From: Halobacteriovoraceae bacterium
GTDB lineage: Bacteria > Bdellovibrionota > Bacteriovoracia > Bacteriovoracales > Bacteriovoracaceae
Assembly (NCBI GenBank): GCA_018663815.1
Contig: JABJPQ010000185.1
Span: forward strand, 1-7,962
DNA: 7,962 nucleotides
Direction: 5' to 3'
The notes beneath the pieces were generated by a model. That model saw nothing but the letters and a program-made list of their open reading frames with translations. It was not told the DNA's origin and searched no databases. Both the position numbers and the translations under genes were made by a program. Positions 5,527 to 7,962 of this stretch are shown here, one piece after another; the first letter of the stretch is position 1; every line of letters starts with the position of its first letter.

Positions 5527-6854
5527 GAATGATCCTCTAAGCTCATAAAGCCTTGTGGAAAAAATTGTTTGTACGGATCATGCTCGTCTTTAAGTTGTTT
5601 AAAAACTTTAAAAGTATTTTGATTCCAAAATGCAGGAATATATTTTTGTTTGATTATTCCGATGCCATGCTCAGCAAAAGGAGAGGCGTTAAGCTTTAAT
5701 ACATGGCCATAAAGTAGTTCTAATTGTTCATGACATAGCTCAACTTGATTGGGTAGTGGCATAAAGTTAAAATGTAAGTGAGCATCTCCAAAATGACCAA
5801 AGAGATTGTATTTAATACCAAGCTTTGTAAAGTTTTGATAAATTTTTAGTAGAGTTTCAAATTGAGAAACACTAACCTGAACGTCAGTCCCTTTTTTTAC
5901 GACACCCATTTGTGAATTCTTCTCAAAGACAGCTCTTGGGATGGAGGCCCTAATATTATGAAACTTTGTCGCTGCTAATTCAAAAACATGATCTTGATCA
6001 ATATATTCTAGGTTTAATACAAACTGTTCATAAAAATCATTAAAAGACTGCGTTTTAATTTCGAAGAATATGGCATCCATTTCCTTGTTTGGCCGATCGG
6101 CCTTTGGTAAATATTCAAATGAGTTGGCATCTATGAGTTCACATAAAATGACCATATTTCTAAACTTTTGTACCTTGTTTATAATTTCAAGGTGAGCTTT
6201 TGAATCAACCTCCCATTTAGGTAAAAGTATAAACAAGTGATTTACAGGAAAGTCATCCGTTGTTTTAATTTCTATTTCTGTAATGATACCTAGTTGTCCT
6301 TCTGTTCCGATCATAAGGTCTGTTTGAGTTTCTAACCTAGGAAAAGGTGCATTTTTAAAAATATCATACTGGGCATAGTCCTTTTGATATTTTTTAACTT
6401 CATTGCTTGTATTTTTTAATGCTATGTCTTGGTTAAGCTTAACTTCATTACCATCAAAATTCAGATAAGTGAGCGAGATGATTTGGGAGCGTAAATTACC
6501 AAAGTGAAAACACCTTTCGCCCGTTGCACTTGTGGCGGCTCCTGCCGATATAAGGGCCAGTTCCTCAGTTGGAGAAGTCATAATATTTCTCTTTTTAGAG
6601 CGTAAAAAATCTTTGGCATCTTTCCAGCTGATAGCACCTTTAACAATTAAATTTTGAGTAGGTGTAAGCTCCATAGAGCATGGTAATTGAGATAAATCCC
6701 CTAATGTCATTTCCTTATTTTTAAAAAAATCGGCAATTTTATCATAAGGAATTACCGTTGATGTTTGGGATGAATAGTAAAAAGTAGGAGCATGAGTTTT
6801 AAGATGTTTTTTTAGTTCATCGATTGTTTTGAATGTTTTTTTTATTAAGCTCAC
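5523..6854 (-). CDS. GlcD-like FAD-binding oxidase/dehydrogenase (PCMH/VAO family)
   Basis: The 443-aa product is a soluble flavoprotein of the FAD_binding_4 plus FAD-oxidase_C type, which includes GlcD, D-lactate and D-2-hydroxyglutarate dehydrogenases; these oxidise alpha-hydroxy acids. Visible elements are MTSPTEELALISAGAATSATGER (split at 92-102 and 103-114), the FAD-site motif IGTEGQLGIITE (182-193), TDVQVSV (323-329), GHFGDAHLHFN (353-363) and AEHGIG (394-399). H354, H361 and E395 correspond to the metal and substrate site of D-2-hydroxyglutarate dehydrogenase. The N-terminal lobe lacks the usual PRGGGTS-like pyrophosphate loop; SSQTSTVIPYD (28-38) stands there instead. Length is close to the normal 450-500. 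It starts with GTG, sharing one base with the yaaA stop (TAGTG), and its stop overlaps the next gene's TTG. Family assignment is secure, substrate unknown; no 4Fe-4S partner gene is visible. Confidence 0.88.
   Translation of the reverse strand: MSLIKKTFKTIDELKKHLKTHAPTFYYSSQTSTVIPYDKIADFFKNKEMTLGDLSQLPCSMELTPTQNLIVKGAISWKDAKDFLRSKKRNIMTSPTEELALISAGAATSATGERCFHFGNLRSQIISLTYLNFDGNEVKLNQDIALKNTSNEVKKYQKDYAQYDIFKNAPFPRLETQTDLMIGTEGQLGIITEIEIKTTDDFPVNHLFILLPKWEVDSKAHLEIINKVQKFRNMVILCELIDANSFEYLPKADRPNKEMDAIFFEIKTQSFNDFYEQFVLNLEYIDQDHVFELAATKFHNIRASIPRAVFEKNSQMGVVKKGTDVQVSVSQFETLLKIYQNFTKLGIKYNLFGHFGDAHLHFNFMPLPNQVELCHEQLELLYGHVLKLNASPFAEHGIGIIKQKYIPAFWNQNTFKVFKQLKDEHDPYKQFFPQGFMSLEDHS
5533..5538 (-). 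promoter_or_regulatory. Shine-Dalgarno site supporting a TTG start
   Basis: AGAGGA on the minus strand lies six bases before TTG (5526-5524), within the last codons of the FAD oxidase. With the downstream signal peptide it decides the TTG start, which would otherwise look doubtful. Confidence 0.65.
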
Positions 6855-7615
6855 TATGATCTCGTAAATACGTATTGATTTTTATCTGATAGTTTTTTGG
6901 AAAACTTATATCTATCCATTGAAAAGTTTTGGATATCTTCAGGTTTAGTAATATTATTTTGAATGATGTATTTGGCCATCATCCCCCTGGCCCGTTTCGC
7001 TGCAAAACTTATGATCTTTAATTCACCAGATTTAAGTTCCTTAAAAACCGGTGTAATAATCTGAGCATTGAGTTTTTTGGTATCTATAACATTGAAGTAC
7101 TCTTGGCTGGCACAATTAATAAGAACTTTTTCTTTGGCCAGTTCAAGCTTAAGAGTATTAGTGACGTCTTCTTGCCAGTATTCATATAGGTTTTTATAGT
7201 CAAGAAACTTATACTTTGTCCCCATTTCCAAACGATAGGGTTGAATAAGATCCATGGGTTTAAGCACTCCATAGAGACCGGATAAAATTCGTAATTGACT
7301 TTGAGATCTTTTAAGTTGAGTTTGATTAAAAGACTGGATATCAAGGCCGGTGTATGTGTCACCATTAAAAGCAAAAACAGCTTGTTTACTTGTGCTAGGA
7401 TTATACTGATTTTTAAAGTTTTGAAAGCGCTCAAAATTTAATTCACTTAAGTTTGCACTCAATTTCATTAGTTTTCCAACATCATTGGCCTTAAGTTTTC
7501 TTAGCTCTTTAGCAAGTTTATTTGTTTTGCTTAAAAAGTCTGGCTTAGACTGGAGGGGAGCTTGGCACTCGTTTGTAAAATCAAGCTTTTTAGCAGGTGA
7601 GACAACAACGATCAT
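6854..7615 (-). CDS. yaaA: Peroxide-stress protein YaaA
   Basis: The 253-aa product matches E. coli YaaA (258 aa) along its whole length: SPAKKLDF (6-13), FNGDTYTGL (83-91), LSGLYGVLKPMDL (111-123) followed by QPYRLEMG (125-132), NCASQEYF (167-174), KLNAQIITPVF (181-191) and IISFAAKRARGMM (201-213). In E. coli, YaaA is induced through OxyR and limits damage by hydrogen peroxide by lowering free intracellular iron; the family fold is reported to bind DNA. It is cytoplasmic. The ATG has AAAGGAA (7628-7622) six bases upstream and a good promoter immediately before. It heads a tight operon with the FAD oxidase and an outer-membrane protein; co-expression of a flavin oxidase, a possible peroxide source, would fit but is unproved. 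No OxyR or PerR box could be recognised. Confidence 0.95.
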   Translation of the reverse strand: MIVVVSPAKKLDFTNECQAPLQSKPDFLSKTNKLAKELRKLKANDVGKLMKLSANLSELNFERFQNFKNQYNPSTSKQAVFAFNGDTYTGLDIQSFNQTQLKRSQSQLRILSGLYGVLKPMDLIQPYRLEMGTKYKFLDYKNLYEYWQEDVTNTLKLELAKEKVLINCASQEYFNVIDTKKLNAQIITPVFKELKSGELKIISFAAKRARGMMAKYIIQNNITKPEDIQNFSMDRYKFSKKLSDKNQYVFTRS

Positions 7616-7634
7616 ATTTTATTCCTTTGCATTA

Positions 7635-7663
7635 TTTATAGCAAGACTCTATCAATTTGCAAA
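7635..7663 (-). promoter_or_regulatory. Promoter of the yaaA operon
   Basis: On the minus strand TTTGCA (7663-7658, four of six) is followed by 17 bases and TATAAA (7640-7635, five of six). Transcription would start near 7628, giving a leader of about a dozen bases that begins at the AAAGGAA ribosome-binding site. The first three bases of the -35 belong to the T-run of the terminator upstream, so the two signals are fused end to end. Confidence 0.6.
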
Positions 7664-7693
7664 AAAAAAAGGCCCTATTAAATAGGACCTTTT
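7661..7693 (-). terminator. Intrinsic terminator of the upstream outer-membrane protein gene
   Basis: On the minus strand AAAAGGTCCTAT (7693-7682) pairs with ATAGGGCCTTTT (7678-7667) through 12 positions including one G-T pair, around a TTA loop, and ends in a run of ten T (7670-7661). It lies about 20 bases after the stop codon at 7714. Stem, loop and T-run make this the clearest terminator in the window. On the plus strand only four T follow the stem, so it works mainly leftward. Confidence 0.9.
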
Positions 7694-7713
7694 GCTTAAT
7701 AATTCTTTATAGA

Positions 7714-7962
7714 TTAGAAGCTTTTGAAAAGGCTAATTCCGCCACCAAGTTTGTTGGTTGCACGCATAGCTGATGGGTTATGAGCTAAATAGGGATTGAG
7801 TGTCATACCAGCAACCTCAGTTTCAATACCAACATAAATGGCTTCAGTCGTATCATCTTTTCTGATGTTATTATCAGCAGTACCTGGAACATGCTCTAAG
7901 TATCCATCATAAACTAGCTTAAATGCATAATTTTCAGATAAGTAAGTATTATAATAAGTGAT
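7714..7962 (-). CDS. C-terminal end of a probable outer-membrane beta-barrel protein (partial)
   Basis: The minus strand is open from the window edge (7962) to a TAA at 7714, giving 82 residues with no start in view. The sequence alternates polar and hydrophobic residues (FKLVYDGYLEH, AIYVGIETEVAGMTLNPYLAH) and ends NKLGGGISLFKSF with a terminal Phe, the usual closing strand of an outer-membrane barrel. A strong terminator follows directly, confirming the 3' end. No family can be named from this fragment; a porin-like or general barrel protein is the best reading. It is transcribed separately from yaaA because the terminator and a new promoter lie between them. Confidence 0.75.
   Translation of the reverse strand: MTYYNTYLSENYAFKLVYDGYLEHVPGTADNNIRKDDTTEAIYVGIETEVAGMTLNPYLAHNPSAMRATNKLGGGISLFKSF

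Noticed and set aside
7084..7434. Minus-strand 116-codon frame and plus-strand frame at 7485-7685
   Set aside because: Both overlap yaaA, which matches its family along its whole length; the plus-strand frame also runs through the yaaA promoter and terminator.

Overview
The window is AT-rich bacterial DNA, densely coded, with two minus-strand operons flanking a plus-strand gene pair and fragments of further minus-strand genes at both edges. Four of the six complete or nearly complete non-housekeeping products look exported: N-terminal signal peptides, barrel-like repeats, C-terminal Phe. That means a didermic (Gram-negative) cell. The low G+C, the many envelope proteins of no named family and the style of those families suggest a Bdellovibrionota member such as Bacteriovorax/Halobacteriovorax. 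This assignment is an inference from sequence style and remembered families, not from a marker gene.

Layout. Bases 1-30 hold the possible first codons of a minus-strand gene. Bases 122-2434 (minus) form a tightly overlapping operon: a 307-aa probable outer-membrane protein, tcdA (tRNA t6A37 dehydratase) and a short TatD-family metal hydrolase. Bases 2435-2568 are a divergent promoter region with a nested palindrome. Bases 2569-4762 (plus) carry two exported proteins 40 bp apart: a six-cysteine protein of unknown family, and a 529-aa protein whose C-terminal half is a YiiX/YebB-type (permuted NlpC/P60, papain-like) cysteine hydrolase with visible His, Glu and Cys. The plus-strand pair converges on a second minus-strand operon (7615-4768): yaaA (peroxide-stress protein), a GlcD-like FAD oxidase and a probable outer-membrane protein. 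These three overlap by 1 and 4 bases and start with ATG, GTG and TTG. A hairpin in the last codons of the third gene probably ends transcription from both sides. Bases 7714-7962 carry the C-terminal end of another outer-membrane-type protein, followed by a textbook intrinsic terminator and the yaaA promoter.

How the genes work together. The operons mix housekeeping enzymes (tRNA modification, peroxide stress, a flavin oxidase) with envelope proteins, and no single pathway unites the window. The most interesting unit is the plus-strand exported pair, which may act in the periplasm or outside the cell on peptide, lipid or amide bonds. I saw no rRNA, tRNA, insertion sequence, CRISPR array or defence cassette. 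No intergenic stretch exceeds 134 bases.
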